A stretch of DNA of 64,000 bases from Cristatella mucedo (lineage: Eukaryota; Bryozoa; Phylactolaemata; Cristatellidae): positions 4,552,001 through 4,616,000 of the forward strand of contig WPIO01000007.1 of NCBI GenBank assembly GCA_009760855.2, read 5' to 3'. Position numbers and translations under genes: made by a program. The stretch's first letter is position 1, and the number at the start of each line of letters is the position of its first letter. This document shows positions 30,662 through 41,184 of the stretch, one piece after another. The notes below the pieces were generated by a model. That model was not told where the DNA came from, did no database searches, and worked only from the letters and a program-made list of their open reading frames with translations.

Positions 30662-30680
30662 GGCCATGACCGTCATGGCC
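30662..30680. promoter_or_regulatory. 19-bp palindrome upstream of METTL16
   Basis: Two perfect 9-bp arms (GGCCATGAC and its complement) surround one base, 116 bp upstream of the METTL16 start codon. The position suggests a promoter or 5'UTR element; the binding factor is unknown. Confidence 0.35.
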
Positions 30681-30689
30681 CACTAGAAG

Positions 30690-31455
30690 TGTCATAGATA
30701 GACTTGGCAAGTATGCATATCCCTCTAGCAGGTAGGAAACAAGCCTCAATATGTAAAACCGGGTTTTTACAAAGTTTGCACGGTTATTCTTGCTTTCAAC
30801 CTGCTTTCTACCTACTTCAGTCCTGCTTTGATCTTCCTTTTTGTATGAAGTTAACGCGGCAGTCTTGATGCAAGACGCACTTTCTATTCGCTCCGCCCCC
30901 GAGTGTTCATGGGAAATTTGCTTTTGTTAGGGAGGTAGGAAATAGCCCTAGGAAGCGCACAGCTCGACGAATTTTAACCTTCCGCGATTCCTTTTATCGC
31001 CCGCCGCCTCTCTATCAAATTATTGTGAGACCAGTTCGTAGATTTCCATAAACAAACTCTCGCGTAACGCTTCAAAGTTGAGTCGTCCGCCATGCTTTTC
31101 GAATGTAAGAAGCAGGCGCCTCCTTGACGGCGCCTGCGATAGGTCGTTTGCCTAGTCTTGCCTGAGTCTTGGCCAAGAAGTAGAACCACGTTTGGCCTCT
31201 CGGTTTGATACATTTTAGTATGAACCTCATCAAATGTCCGCGAGCTTTATTTTCTGCAATCATGGACAAGTACAGCAAACTATCCAACCGAAACAATATA
31301 TTTTCGACAGCTTGCGGCACAAGAAAAGCTGAACTAGCATTTAAAATTCCAGTCCGATCCGAGCAGTATTAGCTGAGTTATGGAATGTACAAGGAATCAA
31401 GATATACCGAAGACGTAACAGCATACAAGTAACAAAAATGCACCTAAACAAGCTA
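30690..31455. other. Intergenic DNA without recognised features
   Basis: Upstream flank of METTL16. A short segment (31000-31320) is open on the minus strand without recognisable homology. Confidence 0.4.
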
Positions 31456-31465
31456 CACGCATGTG

Positions 31466-31615
31466 CCGTGCTGGTTTGGTCTAGCGGTTAAGGCGCTCGC
31501 CCCGACCAAGGTCTGACCGAGGTCGTGGGCTCGAGCCCCGAGGCACATGTGAAGCGCCTGAATAGAGATTAAGTTCCCTTGGGGCGCTATATAAATGAAT
31601 TATATAAATGAATCA
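31466..31615 (+). mobile_element. SINE1 copy, short-spacer form (reference copy)
   Basis: The head reads GCTGGTTTGGTCTAGCGGTT then AAGGCGCTCGCC (A box region), then ACCGAGGTCGTGGGCTCGAG and CCCCGAGGCACATG (B box). The tail is GCGCCTGAATAGAGATTAAG, TTCCCTTGGGGCGCTATATA, AATGAATTATAT. It is the cleanest copy for defining the family. Confidence 0.88.
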
Positions 31616-31704
31616 TATATACCTCAATCTACCAAGGTTTAACAAGGTGGGGTGCAAGTCGCCTGTGATGCAGAGATCTGTAAATCTAAACGAGCAGCTC
31701 ATTG

Positions 31705-31845
31705 CCTGCGGACTCGCTGCGCTGAGTCGCAGTATATATTTCATAGCTCCATCACGGAAGACAACGCCGTGCCATCTTGCCACTTGACGGAAGTGCACCA
31801 TCTTGTCGTGTGACGGAGGGAAGGACGGACTTTCTCACTTTAATT
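31705..31845 (+). repeat. Repeat R2 segment, left of a TA/GA array
   Basis: It contains TGCGGACTCGCTGCGCTGAG and GACGGAGGGAAGGACGGACT followed by TTCTC. Both motifs recur at 32050-32170, and related sequence forms the array at 54240-54895. Confidence 0.6.
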
Positions 31846-31846
31846 A

Positions 31847-32039
<193 letters not shown>

Positions 32040-32047
32040 AAGAACTC

Positions 32048-32172
32048 ACTTCCTGCGGACTCGCTTCACTGAGTCATACTAGAATTATACGTATGTTACA
32101 CGTCACTCCCTGAATTACTGATCGCCATCTTCCTGCATGACGGAGGGAAGGACGGACTTTCTCGCTTCTCAT
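32048..32172 (+). repeat. Repeat R2 segment, right of the TA/GA array
   Basis: CACTTCCTGCGGACTCGCTT, CACTGAGTCATAC and GACGGAGGGAAGGACGGACT repeat the motifs at 31705-31845 in the same order and orientation. Confidence 0.6.
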
Positions 32173-32179
32173 CGCTTTC

Positions 32180-32960
32180 TGATTCGCTTTCTCATTAGTA
32201 GATGTGTTGCTTCCAGTTTACATTTGGTTCAGACATGGCTTGCGTATTCTTTTTTATTTTAAGGGAAAGTTTAATAGTCAAAACTTCCGATCCCATTTCC
32301 AGCATTTTTGTATTTTGAATGATACCATAAACAAATATTCAATTATAAGATCAATTTTATATATATTTTCTTGACCTAGCCCCCTGAGCTGATTTGACTA
32401 TAGGCTTTGAGCCCTACGAGAGTAGTTGCACGTCGTGTCCGATGTTGAACACCTGTAACAATATGTCGCTGCCAAATATACTTCTCTTCTCTATGGATGT
32501 ACATGTTTATGTTAGGGAATGAGTTCTCTACATTGCTGCCGGGATTTTGTTTCCCAATTATAGCAACGTTTTTACCAAGAAAATCTGTTGCAACTGCGCT
32601 GGGACTTTGACATGCACATGGCCTCCAAGAGCCTGGCCAATGGCGCTCTGAATCATTAAAGGGGTTACATTACGGATGAGCATAATGTAAATGCATTAAA
32701 TATGTCTCCGAATGAGCTGCAGCCACTTCCATCGTCAGATTAACACTAAAAAGAAGACATCGTAAAGTTTTCGTATTTCCATTTTCCAATATCGTGACAA
32801 AAGTTATTCCCTTGCCGAGACTACTGCGGCTTCGAATAGCCATCTCAGATGCAGTCGCAGTTAATACATCACACTGATTGTGCATTGATTTTACTGGAGT
32901 AGCGCAAAATACAAGCAATACAAATTTTATAAATATATTTGTGCCCTATAGTGCAAGCTC
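32180..32960. other. Intergenic DNA without recognised features
   Basis: AT-rich sequence; nothing supported. Confidence 0.4.
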
Positions 32961-32975
32961 TGCAATGATTTAAAC

Positions 32976-33166
32976 CAGCGGTTCCCAACCTGTGGGTCGC
33001 GACCCCTTTGGGGGCCAACCGACCCTTTCACAGCGGGGTCACCTAAGACCATTGGAAAACATGCATTTCCACATTTCGCACACAATAATTTTATGGTTGG
33101 GGGTTGCCACAACACACGAGGAACTGTATTAAAGGGTCGTGGCATTAGGAAGGTTGAGAACCACTG
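32976..33166. mobile_element. SPIN/URR1-like non-autonomous hAT element (MITE), 191 bp, with target-site duplication
   Basis: The left end is CAGCGGTTCCCAACCTGTGG and continues GTCGCGACCCCTTTGG. The right end is GGAAGGTTGAGAACCACTG. Left and right ends are partly inverted, and internal blocks (CACCTAAGACCATTGGAAAA, AATAATTTTATGGTTGGGGG, GAACTGTATTAAAGGGTCGT) match the SPIN/URR1 group of Charlie-like hAT MITEs as I remember it. The flanks are ATTTAAAC (32968-32975) and ATTTAAAG (33167-33174), an 8-bp duplication with one mismatch, as hAT elements make. The centre is deleted relative to the longer relatives I know. Family name is from memory, not a search. Confidence 0.85.
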
Positions 33167-33179
33167 ATTTAAAGCGTCA

Positions 33180-33900
33180 TTGGCAATTGCAGTGCCGCCT
33201 TAGATTCGCTTCTATGAAGGCGTAAGAGTAAGGATCTCTATCTTAACCGAACATTTCAGTTTAGGTTATTGCATAGTAAGAGAGTAGTGAATAGCTATAT
33301 ATAATTGACGTGGCATCAAGAGGTTACCTGCACACAGCAGATGCATTTTCAGTTCGATTTTCATTATTTGTTCAGACTAAATGGGAATCATAAGATGTAG
33401 ATTTGTCTGTTGTCTCATCGGACATGGGTTGATTTAAAGCTAATCACCGTAATGGTCACAAAAGCGAAGTTTTTTAGGGAATATTGGTGTTTTTTGTACT
33501 TGTGAGGCATAAGCAATTATGAAAGAACAGTTACAATCCAGGAAAAACACTGTGCTACATAAAGTAGTGCTTCCTTTAGGTTACAGCATTGCCCGGTAGC
33601 TACGGTACGTGACATGCACATTCTCTTTTCCTTTTTATCTTGTGAAACTTCCCGTCATTTACTCATGCGCACTTCGGTTGCAGCCTAGCTACCCTGTAAT
33701 ACCTCGATTGTGGTAATCTTTCTACATACCACACAGGTCTTGCACCGTAGTCTTTCGATGCTGGCTATTATCACGGTAAATCACGACACAAGAATAAAGT
33801 CAAAATGCTTTGCTAATAAAAAGGAAATCTAACTTACATAACTATCAGTGCACAATTTTCAGTCAGGAAATTAGCAATCACAAAAAACATCGTGACCGGC
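33180..33900. other. Intergenic DNA without recognised features
   Basis: AT-rich sequence; no frame or repeat recognised. Confidence 0.4.
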
Positions 33901-33916
33901 AAACTACCAGTCAGAA

Positions 33917-34665
33917 GGCGAGGTTGGGTGACTATTGAACCTACGACTACTGACCGTGCGACAATTGGCCTGTACCAAACGGCCTACACGACAATTGATC
34001 TATATACCATCTGGTCTGTGACTTTTGGACCTACGACAAATGGCCTGTACTAACTGGCCTATGCGACAATTGATCTATATGTCAATGTATAAGAGTAATA
34101 CACAATTTTCAATTTAAACAATGGATACAAGCAATAAGGAATGAATTCACGAGTGTCTGAATTTTCTTATATTTATGCAACAGGATTATTAGTAAAACAG
34201 TTTTTTCTCTTAAAAGTGTCAGCAAGCTTTCATTACGTTCTAGACAAAATCGATCTTAATGTTACTGTAGCTTCTCAACTAACTATGCGACAAATATGCA
34301 ATGGCACAAAGAACCTTCAACAGCCCGTCGAACGTTTTCGGCAAGCTCGCGGTATCAATTTGCTTTGACTAAGTGATTTAAAAATATTTTTATGTTCAAC
34401 AAGTATTAACTTCACAAATTACCAATTCTATTTATTTATACTAGCTGATATCCATTCTTTATAATAGTCTCTAGCCTAATTTATGTAGATATAACATGAT
34501 TTGATCAAATAAAACCAACTTGCACCAGTTTTATTTGCGTCCCCATTTCTAATCTTAGGGCCACCTGTCAAAGATAATTTGTCATTTAGATCAATTGTCG
34601 TATAGGCCCGTTGGTACAGGCCAATTGTCGTTGGGTGAGTAGTCACAAGTTCAACTGTGGGTACA
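33917..34665. mobile_element. Foldback-type element with long inverted repeats
   Basis: The left arm contains CGACAATTGGCCTGTACCAA then CGGCCTACACGACAATTGAT (33960-34005). The complement of the right arm (34580-34655) repeats this almost exactly. A second direct copy of the unit lies at 34020-34085. Arms of roughly 75-90 bp enclose about 480 bp of AT-rich DNA with one unremarkable 75-codon frame (34141-34368). No transposase is seen, so it would be non-autonomous. The exact ends and target duplication were not determined. Confidence 0.7.
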
Positions 34666-34944
34666 CCGAAAGCGATTGGTCTTTAAAGGAATATTTAGTC
34701 ACAGCTAGTTGGAAATTGAAAAACTCCAAGGCATGCTGTGGAGTAAGGTAGTAAAATCTTTTATCCAAGACCAAAAGAGAACCTGAAACCTTTAGTAAAT
34801 CTGAAAAATGCTCTGAGAATATAATTAAGCAATAATTAATTAATATAGAGCGTTTTAAGCTGAAACTCAACTTTTCAGCGTTTTAAGCCGAAAAGTCGGT
34901 ACTCAATCGTTACTGAATGAAGGCATTGCAAAGCAAAGGTGAAG

Positions 34945-35100
34945 GTCTGTCAATTCAGCAGTCTCATTCAGACAAATAGCGGCAGAAGAATCCTCGCGGC
35001 TGCCAATGCAGTGTGGAGTGGACAGTATAGAAATTTCTAGTGCACGACCCGAACCCAAGGCCTTGGTCGCGAAGGGCGAGCACCTTATCCCTAGGTCAAA
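34945..35100 (-). mobile_element. SINE2 copy
   Basis: Minus strand: CCTAGGGATAAGGTGCTCGC (A box region), CCTTGGGTTCGGGTCGTGC at the B-box position, then GATTCTTCTGCCGCTATTTG and GAGACTGCTGAATTG. Confidence 0.7.
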
Positions 35101-35201
35101 GCGCTCTAGACTCCAAGGGCTCATCTGAAAGTTTTTATCTTTATGCAGCTCTCTGTCTGGAAGAATAGAAAAATGTTGAGCACGACCGCCGCCGCCCTGC
35201 C

Positions 35202-35247
35202 GCCAATCACGACGGTCGCCTCGCCAGAGGCGACCGTCGTGATTGGC
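35202..35247. promoter_or_regulatory. Perfect 21-bp-arm palindrome with CCAAT/ATTGG boxes
   Basis: Arms 35202-35222 and 35227-35247 are exact reverse complements around GCCA. Each arm ends in an ATTGGC/GCCAAT box, and a third copy (CGTCGTGATTGGCTGCTCG) lies at 35269-35287. It could form a stable hairpin or be a cluster of CCAAT-type sites. A GC-rich block (35400-35690) follows, with no supported gene. Confidence 0.6.
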
Positions 35248-35687
35248 TGCTCGTGGTTTGGCTGCTGCGTCGTGATTGGCTGCTCGGCTCGTGGCGCATC
35301 TCTCTGCTTGTCTGCTTGCAGGGACCTTGTAGACGTCGGTAAAATCTGGTAAGGGTCCCGCAATGGTTCTCTAAAAAAATTTAATAATCTTCACGAGTGA
35401 GCTGGCCGCCAAAGACAAGTTGACGAGCCTTTAGTCGCAAGGGAGGCGAACCGGGTTGCCCTGGCGAGCCCGAGCAACGGAACGCGGCGCATTCGACTCG
35501 CGCCGCAAAACGACCGGGCAAACGAGCAGCAGCCGGCGACGGGCGCAGCTGCAGCGGCGCCCGTCGAGTGCCAGTGCAGGCCCAGCGGACCTGGTGGCCG
35601 ATCAGGTTCCGGAGTGCTTTCGTCGGTCGTACTTCGGCGGCGTGCGGGGTGGGAGGCGGGCGGGCGGTAAATGACAGCATGGGTTAA

Positions 35688-35865
35688 AACAAATATAATT
35701 TACTTGTACAGCACCCTATCGTAGCTCAATCTCTATTTAGGCGCTTCACATAAGCCACGGGGCTCGAGCCCACGACCTCTGCCATCAAATGCAGTTATTT
35801 ACCTTGACCTTGGTCGAGGCGAGGCACTTGAACCACTGGGCCAAGCCAGCGTGGTTGGAGCGCAT
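35688..35865 (-). mobile_element. SINE1 copy, long-spacer form
   Basis: Minus strand: TTGGCCCAGTGGTTCAAGTG, an added spacer (with AACTGCATTTGATGGC), GAGGTCGTGGGCTCGAGCCC (B box), then GCGCCTAAATAGAGATTGAG and a tail ending GTAAATTATATTT. The spacer motif TGCATTTGATGGC recurs in the copy at 46294. Confidence 0.8.
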
Positions 35866-36235
35866 TAGCCTCTGCCTCTAGAGACTTCTAGATAGGAGGA
35901 GCTGTCGCTTACCGTAGCCAGCCTGATCGGACTCACTTGGGCAGTTACATGGATGGGTCGCGTCAACCTTAACAAACTCGTAGGCCCACTGCTTCAGATT
36001 GCTTCCGTGCGGTGGCTAAATGGAAGCTGCAGCCTTAAATTTATTTGCTACCTCGAACCAATTGCAATTTCATCATGAAATGGCCAGGAATCTCTTCTTG
36101 TATTGTTAGTACAATTCATTTCATCGTTCAACAAGGGTGCATGCGAGCATGTGAACAATCCTCATTCTGTTGCAAAAACGTTCAGTACTGCCTATTCCGT
36201 TGCTAAATTTCAAATTTCTTCTAAATGCGGAAGAG

Positions 36236-36320
36236 CATGTCATGTCATGTCATGTCATGTCATGTCATGTCATGTCATGTCATGTCATGTCATGTCATGT
36301 CATGTCATGTCATGTCATGT
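36236..36320. repeat. (CATGT)n minisatellite, 17 perfect copies
   Basis: An 85-bp pentanucleotide array without interruption. The MSCHV frames through it are artefacts. Confidence 0.97.
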
Positions 36321-36329
36321 CTTTTCTTC

Positions 36330-37035
36330 AAGGATCTTTAGACCGAAGAATTCAGTCGCATGTATTGTTTGCTAACAGTGATCCAATGGCTTCGAATTCA
36401 ACTGCGAAAGCAATCCCCGATTCTTAATCTGACCTACAAGCTCCACCGTGGATGAGCTATTTCAAGCCAATCTGAACTACTGCTGCAGGAGCAATGTCCA
36501 CGAGTCCACTGGCTCTGTCAAACACGAGTTCAGCAATCTCGTCATCATTTAAGGGTGCTGGCGAAAGGTATTTCTACTTGCATGTCATAGACTATAAAAC
36601 TGGCATCTGCAATCGTTGCTCAACGATTGTATGCTTTTCGCTGTTCCGATTATGCCATTTTCCCTCCAATCTACGCTACTAATTTTAAGCAACTTACTTT
36701 CTCGACTGCCTTTTACACTCTTCATTTTGTTTTTCAAATTTTTCTTATTGAATGATATGAAATCCGTTGGTAACTGATTGCGCACCCTTTGAGCAAAACT
36801 ATATTAAAGTCTGCAGAGTAACTAACAGCTATTTGGTCCTCTTAGCTTTGAGGATTTACAAATTATAATGCAAAACGGAGGTAGATAGCCCTTGAAAATA
36901 AATCAAGCTCTAGCTACATGGACCTTTAGTTGCAGTGACTCTTGGAAGCGCTCTTCCTCTATTGGCTACCCGTTTCAGCCGATGAAAGCGCAGTCCGGCT
37001 CTTTAAGATTCTCAATTGCAATGCCGATGGAACAT
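36330..37035. other. Intergenic DNA without recognised features
   Basis: Nothing supported. Confidence 0.4.
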
Positions 37036-37039
37036 TTAA

Positions 37040-37112
37040 GGTTAGCTGATTCAACAGTCTCATTTATATAGCGGCAGAAGAGCCTTTTAGTGGCTGCACG
37101 ACGGAAAAATAC
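37040..37112 (-). mobile_element. SINE2 tail fragment
   Basis: Minus strand: AAAGGCTCTTCTGCCGCTAT followed by ATAAATGAGACTGTTGAATC. It is the clearest SINE2 tail for a consensus. Confidence 0.7.
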
Positions 37113-37114
37113 AG

Positions 37115-37750
37115 TCCTTGATTACGCCTCACCCTTCGCTTGTTAATGTATGCTTACTGTTCCAACATGTATATCTTAGAAAATGAGGCGATTGGTAGCA
37201 CATGGCGGTTTACAAAGCGATCTAATATGGCCTAGTAATAAACCGAATACTGTTCAGATGTACTGCTGACAATCAGAGTTTCATGAATCATGAGATAATT
37301 TGTGTTGGATTTCCTAGTTATAGTCTAGGCTAGACTTTTCTAACGTCAGTAATAATTTTATTCCATGGGTCTGGTGACCTCCCACCAGTGTGGTTTAAAG
37401 CCAAGCCCTTGAGCAGTGCGTAGCCGTCAGACCTAGATTGGCTGGCAAGGAAATTTTCCCGTCTAAAGCGCAATGGAAAATAATTCCACGGCACTGAAAA
37501 AGGGTGCACTAGCTAAAAAATGTACGTAATGTACGTAAGTAAGAAATGAAAATACAATAATTTAATACTCCGGAAATAGACCAATTTATCATGAGAAGCG
37601 AAATAATGATCTCTGCGTGAATAGCGTGTCATTTCACACAATCTCCTTTCGGCGGTTAATCGCGTAGACACCCCTTTGGCTTTGAGGGCGTGAAGCCAAT
37701 ACTACACTTACTCATTCCTGCTTGAATAAGCAAGTTTCAGCTCAAAGCAT
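37115..37750. other. Intergenic DNA without recognised features
   Basis: Nothing supported, apart from a short direct repeat of AATGTACGTAA near 37520. Confidence 0.4.
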
Positions 37751-37756
37751 TACTAG

Positions 37757-37893
37757 AGCTGGGTTGGTCCAGCAGTTAAGGTGCTCGCCCCGACTAGGGT
37801 CTGGCTGAGGTCGTGGGCTCGAGCCCCTAGGCACATGTGAAGCGCCTGAATAGAGATCAAGTTCTCATGGGGCGCTATACAAATGAATTATAT
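37757..37893 (+). mobile_element. SINE1 copy, short-spacer form
   Basis: GCTGGGTTGGTCCAGCAGTT (A box region), GGTCGTGGGCTCGAGCCCC (B box), then GCGCCTGAATAGAGATCAAG, TTCTCATGGGGCGCTATACA and AATGAATTATAT. Confidence 0.87.
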
Positions 37894-38083
37894 TTATAGA
37901 TATCGAAAGTACTCACATGTCCATCTCTGCGCAGCAGTAGTCTCGCCGTTTCATCTGTTAATGTTAAGCAATCGCAGCGCCTGTGACGGAGTCTCCGAAC
38001 GGTTATAGGTGGTTGTAGCAGTTTCCCGATCTCATGTCTTTTGAGACGAACGTTGCGCACGGAACGTGTGTTAGTCTAGCATA

Positions 38084-38225
38084 CGCGCGATGGTTTGGCC
38101 CAGTGATTAAGGTGCTCGCTCCGACGGAGGTTTGGCCGAGGTCGTGGGCTCGAGCCCCCTGGCTAATGTGGAGTACCTAAATAGAAATTAAGTTATCCGC
38201 TATATACATGAACTGCATATATAGA
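38084..38225 (+). mobile_element. SINE1 copy, short-spacer form, diverged
   Basis: GATGGTTTGGCCCAGTGATT, GGTCGTGGGCTCGAGCCCC, then GAGTACCTAAATAGAAATTA and a shortened tail. It lies 190 bp from the previous copy in the same orientation. Confidence 0.82.
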
Positions 38226-38229
38226 GCTA

Positions 38230-39075
38230 GGGCTTCGGAGCACGACTAACTAGACATAGTCGTTACACAGATACACGTAGGTATATCGACGCCACAATAT
38301 AGCACATTAGGAATTACGTAGTAATTTGGAGTAATAAAGAGTACGCCAATCGTAAACAGCTAGTACATTTCCGAAACGTAGAACTTTAGTATCCAGAGCC
38401 GCAGTTAGGCACGTGCTCACAGCACCAGCACCTACGTATCACTAATTTCGAAACCTAAAATAAAACTTACTAACATCTCCTGAAATGTGTTGTATAGTGT
38501 CTGAACCATAGATTTCGAAAAAATCTTTCAATTCCTTATCACTGTAATTACGGAGCTGCTAAGAATCTGGAGCACTTTCTTAATCCGACCGACCGAACAT
38601 GTTTACACGTTGCGCCGCACAGTCATAAGTTAAGACCCTCATCGGCAAAACTCAATGGAACGTTCAGTCATCTTTATAGTTTCTAATCAGCAATTGTTTG
38701 AGCTCAAGACTAGATCCATACTTTTCTTAAGCTAATTAATTTTATTTCATTCTATTTCCCAAAGTTAGCAGTCTTCGGCCGAGATAATAAAAGGCATCAA
38801 CTGTTGCTGTCTACTTTCGGCTTTCCTATTTCGTCACGTACTGACAAAATTGCTGCGGGAGATATTCAGCCTTACGTACAGCTGTCATAATACCTGTCTT
38901 CCCTTCGTAATCATCACCGACAGGCTACACGCGATCGAGCTGCGCTTTAATGCCTTTTCTGAACCCATGGCTGTCTTGATGTTTCGATCGTTTGAAACAA
39001 AAGAAAACTTTAGCCTCAACTTATTCGCAATAGATACACGGTACAGTATAGAAACTAGAATATGACGACTGCACG
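38230..39075. other. Intergenic DNA without recognised features
   Basis: AT-rich sequence; nothing supported. Confidence 0.4.
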
Positions 39076-39079
39076 CAAC

Positions 39080-39540
39080 ACAATGAAGAGCAAACTGGTA
39101 CGACGGGAGGCTTGATGAGAAATAAATTCGGCAGCAGAAATAGGTTAGCTGGATCAAGAGAACGAGCGAACAAAGGAAGGTGAGTGACAGAATCTTGAAT
39201 TCAATGCCATGCTTGATAGGCCTCGAGAGCACATTGGTAAGCAGTGGCGTATCGCGGAAGTTGTGACGTTTGAGATAGATAAAACTCTAGCGAGTTTTGC
39301 ACCAAATGAATGCGTGTTATTTCACAGGCACAAAGACGCCCAAGAAGAGGGTCACAGAAGCCTGGTAGGGATTTAGCAATGCGTGGAGCAGCTTGGCTAT
39401 GGCTTCCTTATCCAGGCGAGCCAGTAATAGGCATTTTCTTAGGAAGGTGCAAGCAGGCAAACTTAAATCTGGAGCTGATGCTGTCGTATGATGAAAATCT
39501 ATCGTGGAAGTGGACACATATAATCCTTCCAGATTATTAA
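39080..39540 (-). mobile_element. Degenerate LINE A body
   Basis: Minus-strand traces of the LINE A C-terminal block remain, for example AGGTGAGTGACAGAATCTTG and GAGTTTTGCACCAAATGAA, matching AGAGTTTTGCACCAGCTGTA in better copies. Confidence 0.55.
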
Positions 39541-39924
39541 GTTGTTTATACTCATTAAATTTGAGAAAGTGTACGCTTATCTAAGTTCGATTGTCAGCAA
39601 TACATGATGTAAGGGACCTGAGACAGTTTTAGATGTCTGATGGCTAGGAAGAATACAAGCACACGTACTTACGTACATAGAAATGAAACCCGTGATTGCG
39701 TTTGATTATTATTTTGCAAAAGGGAGAGTTCATATGGTCTAAAAATGTGGACCAAGAACGTATCTCAGGAACCCGTCATTGTTCAAAGGCTCACTGGATT
39801 GTCGATGGGCCTTCACATAAAATCTCCTAATACTCCTCCTGAGACAAGACCTAAACCGTTGTGAGACAGTGCCCATGATGCACTGACGAGAAACAACTGC
39901 GTTTGAGAAGTATTTTTGTCAATT

Positions 39925-41165
39925 CTATAATAATAATAATCATAAATTTGATATAGCGCCCTTAGAGAACTCAATCTCTTTCTAGGCACTGTACATGTGC
40001 TGCAAAGAAAGCGTGATCGAATGGTTAGTGGTAGCATGCTCAATATACAACAAGAATAACATGATTAGGGGTGACATGCACAGTGTCAGTGCGCATAATC
40101 ACATACAGTTGAATTGCAGGGAATCACTAAATGATGTGATAAATAAATACGAAATTAGTTTCTTTTTAATGTGGTCAAGTCGTGGGATATTGTGATGCCA
40201 GTCGGAAGTGTGTTTTTGGCTTTGGGGGCATACGAACTAAAGACGCGGTCTCCAAAAGATTTGAGTTTTTGAAGAGGTATAAATAAACGATTAGATTATG
40301 AAAAGCAGGTGGTACGATGCTTAGTCTGATGGGGGAGTAGGTCTGATAGGTAGGCTAGAGCCAAAGAATGAAGGGACCTAAAAGTGGGTGACAGAACCTT
40401 GAAGTCATTGCGTGCCTTGACTGGGAGCCAGTGCAGGTTGGCAAAAAGTGGTATGATGTGGCAGCTGCGATGCTTATGACAGAAAAGCCTAGCTGCAGAG
40501 TTTTGCACCAGCTGTAAGTGCCTGAATGCACAGATCGGTAGACCAGCAAGCAATGAGTTACAGAAGTCAAGACGTGAGGTCACAAATGCATAACTCAATT
40601 TAGACGCGATATACCTGTCTTAACAAGCCCGAATTTCAGCAAGCAATATTATGTAGCTAAAAGTAGGCAGACATGACTGTGGAGCTGGTGTGGTCATCTA
40701 ATGATACGTCCCTTTGGAATATAGCACCTAGATTTTGTGCAGATTCAACAGGAGATATGCTGGCAGAGTCGATTTCGAGTGTTAGCCTTTCCAATTTCTG
40801 AATCCCATTTGAATTGTCCATAACTAGTAATTTGTTTTTATTCTCATTCAATTTAAGATTGTTTTCTGCCATCCTTGTGCGGATGTCATCAATGAATGCA
40901 GCAAGTGAGTTTAGAGAATTTGAGGTGCTCGAAGGCTGGGAGGGATCAAAGCAAAGGTACAACTGAGTGTCATCTGCATAGAAGTGAAAGCCTAGATTGT
41001 GCCTGGCAATCACATCGGCAAGAGGGAGAGTATAAACCATGAAAATAACGGGACCGAGCATGGAGCCCTGAGGTACTCCATATTGCATTGGTACCTCAGA
41101 TGACCTTGGCCCATTCCTATCAATAGCCATGAGTTTTCTGCATGTTTTTGCAAGCTTAAATTTGC
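39925..41165 (-). mobile_element. LINE A copy with YADD motif
   Basis: The tail with AATAATAATAATCAT starts at 39928. Upstream on the minus strand are [20 protein letters not shown] (40296-40598) and a long open piece 41196-40657 with YGVPQGSMLGPVIF, LGFHFYADDTQLYLCF (RT active site), LKLNENKNKLLVMD and SASISPVESAQNLGAI. A stop and a shift separate the two parts. It is a good reference copy for the family. Confidence 0.9.
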
Positions 41166-41184
41166 ATAACAATAATGATGAATT

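Noticed and set aside
31466-31540. Functional tRNA gene
   Set aside because: A and B boxes are present, but the acceptor stem does not close. The same unit recurs with an attached LINE-type tail, so it is a SINE head.
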